A stretch of 64,000 bases of DNA from Paenibacillus sp. UNC499MF (lineage in GTDB: Bacteria; Bacillota; Bacilli; Paenibacillales; NBRC-103111), in the NCBI RefSeq assembly GCF_900107975.1, contig NZ_FNVF01000006.1, positions 305,519 to 369,518 on the forward strand, written 5' to 3'. Made by a program: the position numbers and the translations under genes. Below, piece after piece: positions 1 through 8,710 of the stretch. Below the pieces are notes generated by a model. The model saw nothing but the letters and a program-made list of their open reading frames with translations, searched no databases and had not been told where the DNA came from. How positions within the stretch are numbered: the first letter of the stretch is position 1; each line of letters starts with the position of its first letter.

Positions 1-2
1 TG

Positions 3-725
3 GGGTATTCGTTCAGCTCTTATGCCCCCGTGAGCACCTTGATCGGCGAAAGGCTGGGACCCACCTTAGGGCTTGCGGCCGCTTCTCTGGCTCTCGGCCT
101 GCTGATCGCCGTTCCCGTCGGCATTATAAGCGCGGTGCGGCAAAATACAAGATTCGACTACCTGATGACGGGGCTGTCCTTTATCGGGACGTCGATCCCG
201 CAGTTTTTTTTCGGACTCAGCCTGATCTATATTTTTGCCGTCCGGCTGAAGGTTTTGCCGACGGGAGGAATGTACACGCTGGGAGCCGGTGAGGGCGTCT
301 GGGATCTTATCCGGCATATGATTCTACCGGTCTTTGTGCTGGGCGTCTTTATCGCCGGCAAGAAGGTCCGGTACGTGAGGGCGAGCATGCTTGACGTGCT
401 GAAACAGGATTATTTGCGGACCGCCCGGGCCAAAGGGCTGCATCCTTTTATCGTCATCAATAAGCATGCGCTCCGGAACGCGCTGATCCCGATGATTACC
501 GTGATCGCGATGGAGATTCCTCTCCTGCTCGGGGGAAGCATTCTGATCGAGCAAATTTTCCAGTGGCCGGGGATCGGACAATTGACTATTCAATCCATCC
601 TATCCAGGGATTATCCCACTCTGATGGGGCTGAATTTGGCGGCGGCTTGTATCGTTCTGGCAACCAATTTGCTGACCGATCTTCTGTACTCCGCAGCGGA
701 CCCGCGCATTCGTTACCATGCATAG
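3..725 (+). CDS. ABC transporter permease, OppB/DppB family (5' end outside window)
   Basis: Inner-membrane subunit of a peptide/nickel-type ABC importer. The frame is open to the left edge, so the start lies outside the window; about 240 residues are visible where the family usually has about 310. Five hydrophobic segments can be seen. The EAA loop that contacts the ATPase is present around DYLRTARAKGL and ends in the NALIPM stretch. The C-terminal segment matches the family ending with an YSAADPRIRY tail. The OppC-type partner follows 21 bases downstream, so the two are co-transcribed. Binding protein and ATPases are not in view and may lie to the left. The substrate cannot be assigned. Confidence 0.9.
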   Translation, partial: GYSFSSYAPVSTLIGERLGPTLGLAAASLALGLLIAVPVGIISAVRQNTRFDYLMTGLSFIGTSIPQFFFGLSLIYIFAVRLKVLPTGGMYTLGAGEGVWDLIRHMILPVFVLGVFIAGKKVRYVRASMLDVLKQDYLRTARAKGLHPFIVINKHALRNALIPMITVIAMEIPLLLGGSILIEQIFQWPGIGQLTIQSILSRDYPTLMGLNLAAACIVLATNLLTDLLYSAADPRIRYHA

Positions 726-745
726 ATGAACAGGAGGTGGAAGCC

Positions 746-1666
746 GTGGCGTTAACCGAATGGAAGCTGGGAGAAACGAATTTCCGCAGAGGCACGGCAG
801 AGGCAGAGACGGATTCCGAAACGGATTCGCCGAGACCGTGGCGGCAAGCGCTGCGGAAGTTCAGCCGGCATAGACTCGCCGTGGCCGGGGCACTCGTCAC
901 TCTGCTGCTCCTGGCCGCCGCTCTGCTTGCTCCCGTTATCGCACCGTACGATCCGGAGGAAGTGACCGGCTCATTTACGGCGGCTCCTTCCGCGGAGCAT
1001 TGGCTGGGGACGGATCAGGTCGGCCGGGATGTATTCAGCCGGCTGATTTATGCGACGCGCGTATCGCTGATCGTCGGCTTCGCTTCGGTGCTGCTGTACG
1101 TGACATTCGGGACGCTGGCCGGTCTGGTGTCAGGTTACTTCGGAGGCTGGCTGGATATGGCGATCATGCGGATAACGGACATGTTCATGGCGTTTCCGTT
1201 TCTGATGGTCATACTGGTCGTTGTGGCCGTACTGGGTTCGGATATGAGCACGATCATTCTCGTTCTGGCCTTGTTTTCGTGGCCGGGTGTCGCCCGCCTG
1301 GTCAGGGGAAGCGTTCTGACGATCAAGCAGCTGGACTATGTGAGGGCGGGTATAGCCATGGGCTACGGCACGCCCCGAGTCTTGTTCGGGCATATTCTTC
1401 CGAATGCGGCCGGTCCCATTATCGTCCAGGCTACATTCGGGGTCGCTTCCGCCATTATGAGCGAAGCCGGACTCAGCTTCCTGGGCATGGGCGTCCAACC
1501 GCCGACCGCAAGTTGGGGCAACATGCTTACGGATGCCCAGTCCCTGACCGTGCTGACGGAACAGCCCTGGCTCTGGATTCCGCCGGGTGCCATGATTCTG
1601 CTCGTCGTGCTGAGCATAAACTTCGTCGGTGACGGACTGCGGGACGCTCTGGATTCCGAGCCGTAA
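746..1666 (+). CDS. ABC transporter permease, OppC/DppC family
   Basis: Second membrane subunit of the importer whose OppB-type partner is immediately upstream. I start at GTG 746 because an AGGAGG-like site sits at 732-737; this gives 306 residues, normal for the family. An upstream in-frame extension is open but overlaps the previous gene heavily and lacks homology. A soluble N-terminal part of about 45 residues precedes the first membrane segment, then YDPEEVTGSF and the HWLGTDQVGRDVFSRLIY block typical of OppC_N. The EAA loop is YVRAGIAMGYG...HILPNAAGPI. A hairpin terminator follows, so this is the last gene of its operon. Confidence 0.9.
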   Translation: MALTEWKLGETNFRRGTAEAETDSETDSPRPWRQALRKFSRHRLAVAGALVTLLLLAAALLAPVIAPYDPEEVTGSFTAAPSAEHWLGTDQVGRDVFSRLIYATRVSLIVGFASVLLYVTFGTLAGLVSGYFGGWLDMAIMRITDMFMAFPFLMVILVVVAVLGSDMSTIILVLALFSWPGVARLVRGSVLTIKQLDYVRAGIAMGYGTPRVLFGHILPNAAGPIIVQATFGVASAIMSEAGLSFLGMGVQPPTASWGNMLTDAQSLTVLTEQPWLWIPPGAMILLVVLSINFVGDGLRDALDSEP

Positions 1667-1682
1667 TAAACGTTTTCCTTTC

Positions 1683-1721
1683 AAGCCTTTTTTCCGCCGC
1701 TGGCCGGAAGAGAGGCTTTTT
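1683..1721 (+). terminator. Rho-independent terminator after the OppBC-type permeases
   Basis: AAGCCT and AGGCTT form the base of a hairpin enclosing a second complementary pair (TTCCG/CGGAA), followed by a T run. It lies 17 bases after the permease stop. Confidence 0.6.
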
Positions 1722-1891
1722 AGCGCTGTTTTGACCTGTTTGCCTCCCGTAATTTCGGCGAGAAAACTTTTCGGCTTTTATACAAGAGCCGCGTAAAAGC
1801 TCCGTACCTGCTCGTTTATTGGCTTTTGAAAAAGATTTCGGTAAACTGGGTGTACAAGTAGAGGGCAAAATTGTTGCGAAGCGGGTGCATC

Positions 1892-2626
1892 ATGATGACG
1901 GAAATCCATATTCTCATAGCTGATGACGAGAAAGAAATCAGGGAGCTGCTGAAGACCTATCTGGAGAGAGAAACCTACACGGCGGACACGGCTCATAACG
2001 GGGAAGAAGCGCTCCGGCTTGCGCAGGAACGCTCCTACAGCCTGATCGTGCTGGACCTGATGATGCCGAAAATAGACGGAATCGAAGTGTGCAGAAGGCT
2101 TCGCCAGACGTCGAACGTGCCCATTCTGATGCTGACGGCCAAAGACCAGGAGGTGGATAAATTAGTCGGGCTGAGCATCGGAGCCGACGATTACATTACC
2201 AAACCTTTCAGTATTCACGAGGTGATCGCCAGGATCAAGGCGCATTTGCGAAGATACAAAGTGCTGGGCAGCGAAAACAGCGAGAGTAGTCCCGAAGCGA
2301 ATACGGCTCTGACGTCAGGAGACTTAAAGCTGGACCCGAAGAAATTCATGCTGTCCAGAGACGGAGAAGAGATCGCGTTAACGGCAAAAGAGTTTGAACT
2401 GCTTAAATTTTTTATGACGCACCCCGAACAAGTTTTCACCAAAACCCAGATTTTCCGCCAAGTATGGAACAGCGACTATCTGGAAGACGACAATACGGTC
2501 ATGGTTCACATCCGCAAGCTGCGGAAAAAAATCGAGGAAGATCCGTCGAATCCAAAAAGAATCGTCACGGTGTGGGGGATCGGATACAAATTCGCAGGAG
2601 AGAAATATGAAGAGAGATCCCGTTAA
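1892..2626 (+). CDS. OmpR-family response regulator of a bacitracin-type locus
   Basis: DNA-binding response regulator of 244 residues. The receiver domain has the acidic pair near residues 11-12, the phosphoacceptor Asp near 55 in VLDLMMPK and the conserved Lys in ITKPF. The C-terminal winged helix begins at SGDLKLDPKKF and ends with VWGIGYKF. I start at ATG 1892; an in-frame TTG at 1871 is possible but has no better ribosome site. It overlaps the kinase gene by 20 bases, implying translational coupling. Neighbours (kinase, BcrA-like ATPase, permease, UppP) suggest it senses cell-wall antibiotics and activates the ABC genes through the repeats at 3659-3686. Confidence 0.9.
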   Translation: MMTEIHILIADDEKEIRELLKTYLERETYTADTAHNGEEALRLAQERSYSLIVLDLMMPKIDGIEVCRRLRQTSNVPILMLTAKDQEVDKLVGLSIGADDYITKPFSIHEVIARIKAHLRRYKVLGSENSESSPEANTALTSGDLKLDPKKFMLSRDGEEIALTAKEFELLKFFMTHPEQVFTKTQIFRQVWNSDYLEDDNTVMVHIRKLRKKIEEDPSNPKRIVTVWGIGYKFAGEKYEERSR

Positions 2627-3662
2627 GCTTCTCGGCATGATTCATTTGCTTTTACTGGCGGCTTTGGCCTGGATGACGGCAGCCGGCACTCCGGACGGTA
2701 TGGCGGGCGGGGTGCTTTTTGCCGCGCTTTTCGCTTCCGCAGCCGGGCTGCTCGCGTCCAGGTTCCGTTATACCGCCAGACTCCGGGACGTGAACCGTCA
2801 ATTGGCAAGGGCGCTCCGAGGGAACGTGAACACCCGGATTTTGGCTAAGGACGACCCGGCCCTGAACGAAGTCATTTTCTCGGTCAATGAACTAATCGGG
2901 GAGCTGGACAAGCTGCAGATTAACACCATCAAAACCGAGGCGGGCCGCAAAAGGTTCCTGTCGAATATTTCTCACGACATCCGCACTCCGCTGACCTCCA
3001 TCATCGGCTATATTGACGCTCTCAAAGACGGAGTGGCGGCAAGCGAGGAGCAAAGAGGGCAGTATCTGGACGTGCTGGCCCGGAAATCCGCCGCCTTGAA
3101 AAAGCTTATCGACGAAGTATTTCTGCTGGCTAAACTGGACGCGGACGAGGTCCGGTTGGAGCCCGCCAGGCTGGATCTGGCCGAAACGGTACGCGAAGCA
3201 GTCATCGAGTTTCTGCCGGAATTGCATAAAGCGGAGCTGGAGCTTGTTCTGGAGCTTCCCGAAGAGGCTTGTCCCGTTGTCGCGGACCGTGTCAGTCTTC
3301 TGCGGATGCTGAATAATCTGATTCAAAACGCCGTTAAGCACGGTGCGGACGGGAATAAGCTCGGCTTGGACTTGTCCCGTGGAACCGGAGAGTACCGCCT
3401 CACCATCTGGGACAACGGGGCGGGTATCCCGGCCGAGGAGCTCGGCCTTGTCTTTGACCGGATGTACAGGACGGATGCTTCGAGAAGCAGGACCGGCGGC
3501 GGGAGCGGGCTGGGACTGGCGATTGCGAAAGCTCTTGCCGAAAAGCACGGAGGGACGCTGGAAGCGGACAGCGATCCGGGCGTACGGACCGCTTTTTACC
3601 TGACACTGCCGGAACCGGGCAAGGGACTGCGGCCTGCGGGCGACGGTTTAAGAAACAATTAA
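2607..3662 (+). CDS. Sensor histidine kinase paired with the upstream regulator
   Basis: Membrane-bound kinase of 351 residues. Two hydrophobic segments lie within the first 55 residues with almost no extracellular loop, so signal input is probably from within the membrane or from a partner transporter. A HAMP-like linker follows, then the H-box FLSNISHDIRTPLTSIIGY with the phosphorylated His near residue 123, N-box LLRMLNNLIQNAVKHG, and G boxes WDNGAGIP and GGGSGLGLAI. Architecture and gene order resemble the BacS kinase of bacRS-bcrABC in Bacillus licheniformis (known precedent). The ligand is inferred, not shown. Confidence 0.88.
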   Translation: MKRDPVKLLGMIHLLLLAALAWMTAAGTPDGMAGGVLFAALFASAAGLLASRFRYTARLRDVNRQLARALRGNVNTRILAKDDPALNEVIFSVNELIGELDKLQINTIKTEAGRKRFLSNISHDIRTPLTSIIGYIDALKDGVAASEEQRGQYLDVLARKSAALKKLIDEVFLLAKLDADEVRLEPARLDLAETVREAVIEFLPELHKAELELVLELPEEACPVVADRVSLLRMLNNLIQNAVKHGADGNKLGLDLSRGTGEYRLTIWDNGAGIPAEELGLVFDRMYRTDASRSRTGGGSGLGLAIAKALAEKHGGTLEADSDPGVRTAFYLTLPEPGKGLRPAGDGLRNN

Positions 3663-3701
3663 GAACTTGTTAAGAGGTATTTAAAATCGGCTGCTTATCC
3701 T
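3659..3701 (+). promoter_or_regulatory. Candidate response-regulator operator: three direct repeats with 11-base period, plus -10
   Basis: TTAAGA (3659), TTAAGA (3670) and TTAAAA (3681) recur at exactly 11-base intervals, one helical turn apart, as OmpR-family dimers usually require. A weak -10 (TATCCT) lies at 3696. The site overlaps the kinase stop codon and precedes the BcrA-like gene, so it would control the ABC transporter and UppP genes separately from the two-component genes. A similar triplet precedes the second ABC module at 44492-44519. Confidence 0.6.
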
Positions 3702-3744
3702 GAATACAGACAGAGAAAAGAAACATGTGGAGCAGGAGGGAACC

Positions 3745-4665
3745 ATGAGCGCCATTATCAAAACAACGGGTTTGACCAAAACCTACGGGGATCAAAAAGC
3801 GGTGGACCGTCTGGAGCTTACCGTCGGACAGGGGCAGATTTACGGCTTTCTGGGGCGTAACGGGGCGGGGAAAACGACTACGATCCGGATGCTGCTGGGG
3901 TTGATTAAACCGACGGAAGGACAAATCGAACTATTCGGTGAAAATTTGTTCAAGCAGAAACGGAATTTATTGAGAAGAATCGGTTCGATCGTCGAGCATT
4001 CGGGTTTTTACGAAAATTTGACCGGAGCCGAAAATCTTCTTATCAACGCAAGGCTGATGGGGGTCCACAAAAAGACGGCGATTCAGGACGCGCTTGAAAT
4101 CGTTAGTCTCCATCAGGAAACGAAAAAACTCGTCGGACAGTATTCGATGGGCATGAAGCAGCGTCTCGGCATAGCGAGAGCCGTTCTGCACCACCCGGAG
4201 CTGCTAATTCTGGACGAGCCGACCAACGGTCTCGATCCCATCGGGATCAAGGAAATCCGGAGGCTCATTAAATCGCTCGCCGAGGAAAGGAAAATGACGA
4301 TTCTCATTTCCAGCCACATTTTGCCCGAAATCGAACAGTTGGCCGATCAGATCGGGATTGTTCACCAGGGACGTCTTTTGGAGGAAATTTCCTTCGAAGA
4401 ACTGCGGAAGCGTAACCGCAAGCACTTGGAATTTCAAGTGTCGGACGATAATAAAGCGGCCATGCTGCTGGAGAAGGAGCTGGGCATTCACGATTACGAA
4501 GTCCGGGGAGAAGGAACGATCCGCATTTATTCCCATATCGGCCGTCAGGCCGGTCTGAACCGGTTGTTCGTGGAGAACGGCATCAACGTTTCCCGGCTCA
4601 CGATCAGTGAAGACAGGCTGGAGGATTATTTTATCAAGCTGATTGGAGGCGGGACGATTGGTTAA
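3745..4665 (+). CDS. ABC transporter ATP-binding protein, BcrA type
   Basis: ATPase of a drug-export/resistance ABC transporter, 306 residues. Walker A GRNGAGKTTT at about 37-46, signature YSMGMKQRLG, Walker B LLILDEPTNGLDP, then the switch His in ISSHILPE. The roughly 90-residue C-terminal extension after the nucleotide domain is typical of the BcrA/multidrug subfamily. I start at ATG 3745 behind a GCAGGAGGG site (3732-3740), not at the GTG at 3727. Its stop overlaps the permease start. Bacitracin or another lipid II/undecaprenyl-pyrophosphate-binding peptide is the likely substrate, inferred from the neighbours. Confidence 0.9.
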   Translation: MSAIIKTTGLTKTYGDQKAVDRLELTVGQGQIYGFLGRNGAGKTTTIRMLLGLIKPTEGQIELFGENLFKQKRNLLRRIGSIVEHSGFYENLTGAENLLINARLMGVHKKTAIQDALEIVSLHQETKKLVGQYSMGMKQRLGIARAVLHHPELLILDEPTNGLDPIGIKEIRRLIKSLAEERKMTILISSHILPEIEQLADQIGIVHQGRLLEEISFEELRKRNRKHLEFQVSDDNKAAMLLEKELGIHDYEVRGEGTIRIYSHIGRQAGLNRLFVENGINVSRLTISEDRLEDYFIKLIGGGTIG

Positions 4666-5392
4666 TCTGCTGTACACCGAGCTGCTGAAATTAAAACGCG
4701 CGAAAATGTTCCTGGTCAGCGTCATCGGAGCCTCCGCCGCGCCCGTCCTTATGTTTATCGGATTTCTCAACATGAAGAGCGAAAAACCGGAAACTTCCGT
4801 CACGTACGAGATCTCTTTCTACAACACGAATATGTATGTGCTGCTGCTCAGCGGGACGTTGCTGTACGGCGTCATTACGGCTTACCTGTTCAACCGGGAA
4901 TATGTCGAGGACACGCTGAAAAATCTGCTCACAATTCCCGTATCGCGGACGAGCCTGCTTTTCAGCAAATTGCTCATGCTGCTGATCTGGATCCTTGCTT
5001 TGACGCTGGTGTCGTGGGGATTGACGTTCATATTCGGGCTGATCGGCGGATTCGACGGGCTCACGATCGACGTGATCCTCTATTCGCTCGGCCGGTATCT
5101 GATCGGGGCAGTCCTGCTCTTTCTGCTGTCTACCCCTGCGGTTTTCGTGACTTTCTGGTTCAAAAATTATGTGCCGACCATTATTTTCACCGCGATTGCG
5201 ACTATGGTGAACGTGGCTCTGGTAGATAAGAAGTACAGCGCGCTGTTTCCCTGGTCGGCGGTTCACGTCGTCGCCAACAAAGCGTACGTGCCCGAATACC
5301 CGGTTCTGTATTCCGTCCTTGTCATTCTGGCCGCTTTTATCGCCGGATTGACGGCAACAGTCATTTATTTTAACAAATCGGATATTCATTAA
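4658..5392 (+). CDS. ABC-2 type permease, BcrB-like
   Basis: Membrane partner of the upstream ATPase, 244 residues with about six hydrophobic segments and an N-terminal amphipathic start (LLYTELLKLKRAKMF) typical of ABC-2 permeases such as BcrB. I start at TTG 4658 because GGAGG at 4646-4650 gives correct spacing; the TTG at 4643 has none. It overlaps the ATPase stop, implying coupled translation. UppP follows 15 bases after its stop, so the three genes form one unit. Confidence 0.85.
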   Translation: MVNLLYTELLKLKRAKMFLVSVIGASAAPVLMFIGFLNMKSEKPETSVTYEISFYNTNMYVLLLSGTLLYGVITAYLFNREYVEDTLKNLLTIPVSRTSLLFSKLLMLLIWILALTLVSWGLTFIFGLIGGFDGLTIDVILYSLGRYLIGAVLLFLLSTPAVFVTFWFKNYVPTIIFTAIATMVNVALVDKKYSALFPWSAVHVVANKAYVPEYPVLYSVLVILAAFIAGLTATVIYFNKSDIH

Positions 5393-5407
5393 AAAGGAGC
5401 ACTCGCT

Positions 5408-6235
5408 ATGAATCTTTGGGAAGTTTTTGCCGCGTTTATACTCGGACTGGTCGAAGGGTTTACGGAGTTCGCTCCGGTTTCATCCACCGGACATATGATT
5501 ATCGTCGATGATGTCTGGTTCCAGACGAAAGATTTGTTTACTCCGCAGGCGGCCAACACATTCAAGGTTGTCATTCAGCTCGGCTCCATACTCGCCGTAG
5601 TCGTCCTGATGTGGGACCGTTTTATGAATCTGCTCGGGCTGAAAAAGCTGCCGGGGCAGGACGACGGAGGTCCGCGCCTCAATCTTCTTCAAGTCATCGT
5701 GGGACTTATTCCTTTCGGCGTACTCGGTGTTCTCTTCGAAGATTATATCGACGAGTATCTGTTCTCTACGCGTACCGTCGTTATCGGACTCGTACTCGGC
5801 GCTGTGCTCATGCTGATTGCGGAATGGCGGAAGCCGGCCGTCCCCAGGACGGACACGGTGGACCGTCTGACTTACAGGCAGGCGCTTGGCATGGGCTTGT
5901 TCCAGTGCCTTGCCATGTGGCCGGGTTTCTCCCGTTCGGGTTCTACCATTTCCGGGGGAGTGCTTCTGGGTCTGAGCCACAGGGCGGCGGCCGATTTTAC
6001 GTTCATTATGGCCGTTCCCATCATGGCCGGAGCAAGCTTTCTGAAGCTCCTGAAAAGCTGGGATTCGATCCCTTCGGACGCCATTCCTTTTTTCGCCGTC
6101 GGTTTTGTAAGCGCCTTTGTGTTCGCCCTGATTTCCATCCGTTTCTTCCTGAAGCTGATCAACCGGATAAAGCTCGTTCCGTTCGCCATTTACCGGCTTG
6201 TGCTGGCGGCCGTTATCTACCTCGTACTGCTTTAG
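5408..6235 (+). CDS. uppP: Undecaprenyl-diphosphatase UppP (BacA family)
   Basis: Integral membrane phosphatase that dephosphorylates undecaprenyl pyrophosphate, regenerating the lipid carrier for cell-wall synthesis and removing the target of bacitracin. 275 residues, full length. The first active-site block LGLVEGFTEFAPVSSTGHM carries the two conserved Glu residues, and the second is PGFSRSGSTISGG. About eight membrane segments are visible. It has an AAGGAG site before ATG 5408 and follows the BcrAB-like genes directly. In B. licheniformis the equivalent place in bcrABC is taken by the unrelated PAP2-type BcrC, so this locus appears to use BacA for the same role. Confidence 0.95.
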   Translation: MNLWEVFAAFILGLVEGFTEFAPVSSTGHMIIVDDVWFQTKDLFTPQAANTFKVVIQLGSILAVVVLMWDRFMNLLGLKKLPGQDDGGPRLNLLQVIVGLIPFGVLGVLFEDYIDEYLFSTRTVVIGLVLGAVLMLIAEWRKPAVPRTDTVDRLTYRQALGMGLFQCLAMWPGFSRSGSTISGGVLLGLSHRAAADFTFIMAVPIMAGASFLKLLKSWDSIPSDAIPFFAVGFVSAFVFALISIRFFLKLINRIKLVPFAIYRLVLAAVIYLVLL

Positions 6236-6343
6236 ACGGCACAAAAATTGTAGTTGTTTTTTGCTTTGGCACGGTGATATGATCAAGGTAGTTTGGGAAT
6301 AAACCTCCATTTATACATATTAGACAAGGAAGGAAAGTCCAAA

Positions 6344-7303
6344 ATGCCACTAATCGATCTGCCGCTGGAAAAGCTGAAAGAGTATCAGGGAAGAAATCCG
6401 CGTCCGTCTGACTTTGACGAGTATTGGGAGCGTGCGCTGGCCGAACTGGATTCCGTAGACCCTGAGGTGGAGCTCGTCCCGTCGGACTTTCAAGTCACTT
6501 ACGCCGAGTGCTTCGACCTTTATTTTACGGGGGTAAAAGGAGCCCGGATTCACGCGAAATACGTGAAGCCGAAAACGGACGGCAAGCCGCATCCCGCGGT
6601 TCTTCAGTTTCACGGCTATACCGGCCATGCCGGAGACTGGCTGGAGCGGCTTCCGTATGCCGCGCTCGGCTATTCGGTAGCGGCGCTGGACGTCCGCGGC
6701 CAGGGCGGCAAGTCCCAGGATATCGGCGGTATCGCGGGCAACACGCATCACGGCCACATTATCCGCGGACTGGATGAGCATCCGGATGAGCTGCTTTTCC
6801 GCCATGTATTCCTCGATACCGTCCGTCTGGCACGAATCGTGATGGATTTCGAAGAAGTGGACGGCAGCCGTGTCGCCACGATGGGCGGATCGCAGGGCGG
6901 CGCGCTGGCGCTAGCTTGCGCGGCACTGGAACCGCGGATCGCCAGGACGGCGGCCAACTTCCCGTTTCTGAGCGATTACAAACGCGTCTGGGAAATGGAT
7001 CTGGCCAAGGACGCTTACGCGGAGCTGCGCACGTACTTCCGCTTCTTCGATCCCCAGCACAAGCGGGAAGAGGAAGTATTCTACAAGCTGGGCTATATCG
7101 ACATCCAGCATTTGGCTCCCCGTATTAAGGCGGATATTTTGTTCGGCATCGGCCTGATGGACACCGTATGTCCGCCTTCTACGCAGTATGCGGTGCTGAA
7201 TAAACTAAAGGCGCCGGTACAGCTGGAGATCTACCCCGATTTTGCCCACGAGGGGCTTCCGGGTATGAGCGATAAACAATTTATGTTTTTGCAGCAGCTA
7301 TAA
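6344..7303 (+). CDS. Acetyl xylan esterase / cephalosporin-C deacetylase family hydrolase
   Basis: Alpha/beta hydrolase of carbohydrate esterase family 7, 319 residues, no signal peptide, so it acts in the cytosol on imported acetylated sugars. The family opening LIDLPLEKLKEYQG is present. The LDVRGQGGKS block forms the oxyanion region, the nucleophile is in GGSQGGAL, the Asp is in GLMDTVCPP, and the His is in DFAHEGLP near the end. I start at ATG 6344 after an AAGGAAGG site; the upstream in-frame extension from 6293 is not conserved. It stands alone, followed by a terminator at 7312-7344. Confidence 0.9.
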   Translation: MPLIDLPLEKLKEYQGRNPRPSDFDEYWERALAELDSVDPEVELVPSDFQVTYAECFDLYFTGVKGARIHAKYVKPKTDGKPHPAVLQFHGYTGHAGDWLERLPYAALGYSVAALDVRGQGGKSQDIGGIAGNTHHGHIIRGLDEHPDELLFRHVFLDTVRLARIVMDFEEVDGSRVATMGGSQGGALALACAALEPRIARTAANFPFLSDYKRVWEMDLAKDAYAELRTYFRFFDPQHKREEEVFYKLGYIDIQHLAPRIKADILFGIGLMDTVCPPSTQYAVLNKLKAPVQLEIYPDFAHEGLPGMSDKQFMFLQQL

Positions 7304-7311
7304 AATCGTGC

Positions 7312-7344
7312 GAAGGCCGGGGGAATTTTACCTTGGCCTTTTTT
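7312..7344 (+). terminator. Terminator after the esterase
   Basis: AAGGCC and GGCCTT pair around a loop of about 17 bases, followed by a T run. Confidence 0.6.
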
Positions 7345-7491
7345 CGTGCAGGGCTTATAATTTCTAAAAAATCGTTCCGTGCCGTGTCTTGAATCGGGGC
7401 GGATCTCTTGGCCAAAACGTTTGTAAGCCGAATTGCGCAGCAGCTTGAGAAACATGCGAGGCGGATTCGGTTGTGAAGGGAGGATTTTGCG

Positions 7492-8595
7492 ATGACGGAG
7501 CTGAATCGCTGCCAGAGGATGGCTCTGGAGGCTGTGGCAACGAAAGCGGAAGCGGCGCGGCCGCATGCGAAAGAGAAGGCGGCCGGGATTTTGCGTGAAG
7601 CTTCCTTTGACGCTCTTACCGCGGAAGAGCTATGTGAAGCGGTGTTGTCCCGCTCCCGCGTCACGCTGAATTTTCATCCGGACCGGCTCATCGCTGGCGG
7701 TCTTACCGTCGCGGAAGGGCTGCTGCGGGACGGGGAGTACCGGAGCCAGTTTGAAACGCGCATCTCAAACGGCGGCCTTAGCGCGTATCCCGGCGGAGAC
7801 CGCGACCGCTGGGAGCGGAGTCTGTTCGCCGGAGCTTATCAGGCGGAGGATGCGCAGCCCTGCGACCGTCCGAAATACGGCGCGCTGAACGTGATGCGCT
7901 ACGCGGACGGGGCGTCGCCGCGTTTCGGCTCCTGTTACTTCCGGCTGAAAGCCGGCGTCCTGGACCGGTGCACGTTTACCTACGGGGACAGTCATGCGCA
8001 GCCGGAACATGCGGGCACCCGCAAAAGGTTTATGCCCGTGCTCGCCGCGCTGCTCGAAGAGGTGCGGTCCACGGGCTCCGCGCTCGCTTCGGAAGCGGAC
8101 GATGCGGGGCAGTTTGCGGCCCGCTTCCTGACCGCACCGGAAGATGACGGCGAGCACGGGCCGCGGCATTCCGGGGTCGGGCGTGCCCTCGACGACTACA
8201 TCGAAGCACAGGTGCACGGCCCGCTCCGCCTGGAATCCGATGTAGAAGCGCTCGTCGCCGACCCGTCGTTCCGGGGCACGGCCGCCGGCGCGCAGCTTGG
8301 CACGCTCAGCGAGGCTTACGGCATCCCGCTCTGCTGGCACCCCGGCTTCCGGCTTGCCGCCGAACAGGTGCCGGACGATTTTCGCGGTCCCGTTATGCCC
8401 CCGCTTGCGAGGCGTGTCGCTGCCGTGTCCCGCGGTGCGGAGACGGATGCCGCGGGCGTGATCGATGCGGCCGCAATCGGCAGAGCCGCGCTCAGCCTGC
8501 ATCGCCAGCCGGAAGCGTGGGGAGACTTCGGGACCCCTGCCGAGGTGCTTCAATATTTGAAGCAGCTGTGGCACGTGCTCGTCCGCTGCGGCTGA
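7492..8595 (+). CDS. DUF3626-family protein of unknown function
   Basis: 367 residues with no signal peptide or membrane segment. It matches my memory of the DUF3626 family: an N-terminal helical part, then TLNFHPDRL, RISNGGLSAYPGGDRDRWE, LFAGAY, RYGALNVM-like text (here KYGALNVM) and FGSCYFRLK...CTFTYGDSH. Conserved His, Arg and Asp residues in these blocks look enzymatic, but I know of no established reaction. GGGAGG before ATG 7492 supports the start. Codons are very GC-rich towards the 3' end. It is monocistronic, with the T-box leader of the next gene following. Confidence 0.7.
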   Translation: MTELNRCQRMALEAVATKAEAARPHAKEKAAGILREASFDALTAEELCEAVLSRSRVTLNFHPDRLIAGGLTVAEGLLRDGEYRSQFETRISNGGLSAYPGGDRDRWERSLFAGAYQAEDAQPCDRPKYGALNVMRYADGASPRFGSCYFRLKAGVLDRCTFTYGDSHAQPEHAGTRKRFMPVLAALLEEVRSTGSALASEADDAGQFAARFLTAPEDDGEHGPRHSGVGRALDDYIEAQVHGPLRLESDVEALVADPSFRGTAAGAQLGTLSEAYGIPLCWHPGFRLAAEQVPDDFRGPVMPPLARRVAAVSRGAETDAAGVIDAAAIGRAALSLHRQPEAWGDFGTPAEVLQYLKQLWHVLVRCG

Positions 8596-8654
8596 TTGCG
8601 GGGTCTTCCGGACTGCTTTATCGCAATAAAGCAACTTCGCATTAAACCGGCAGC

Positions 8655-8684
8655 TTGCTTTTAATTTTCCGATTGGGTTAGAAT
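8655..8684 (+). promoter_or_regulatory. Candidate promoter of the DAHP synthase T-box transcript
   Basis: TTGCTT (8655-8660), an 18-base spacer, then TAGAAT (8679-8684). This would start transcription just before stem I of the T-box. Confidence 0.4.
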
Positions 8685-8710
8685 GATTAAAATTACTTGT
8701 TGAACAGGCT

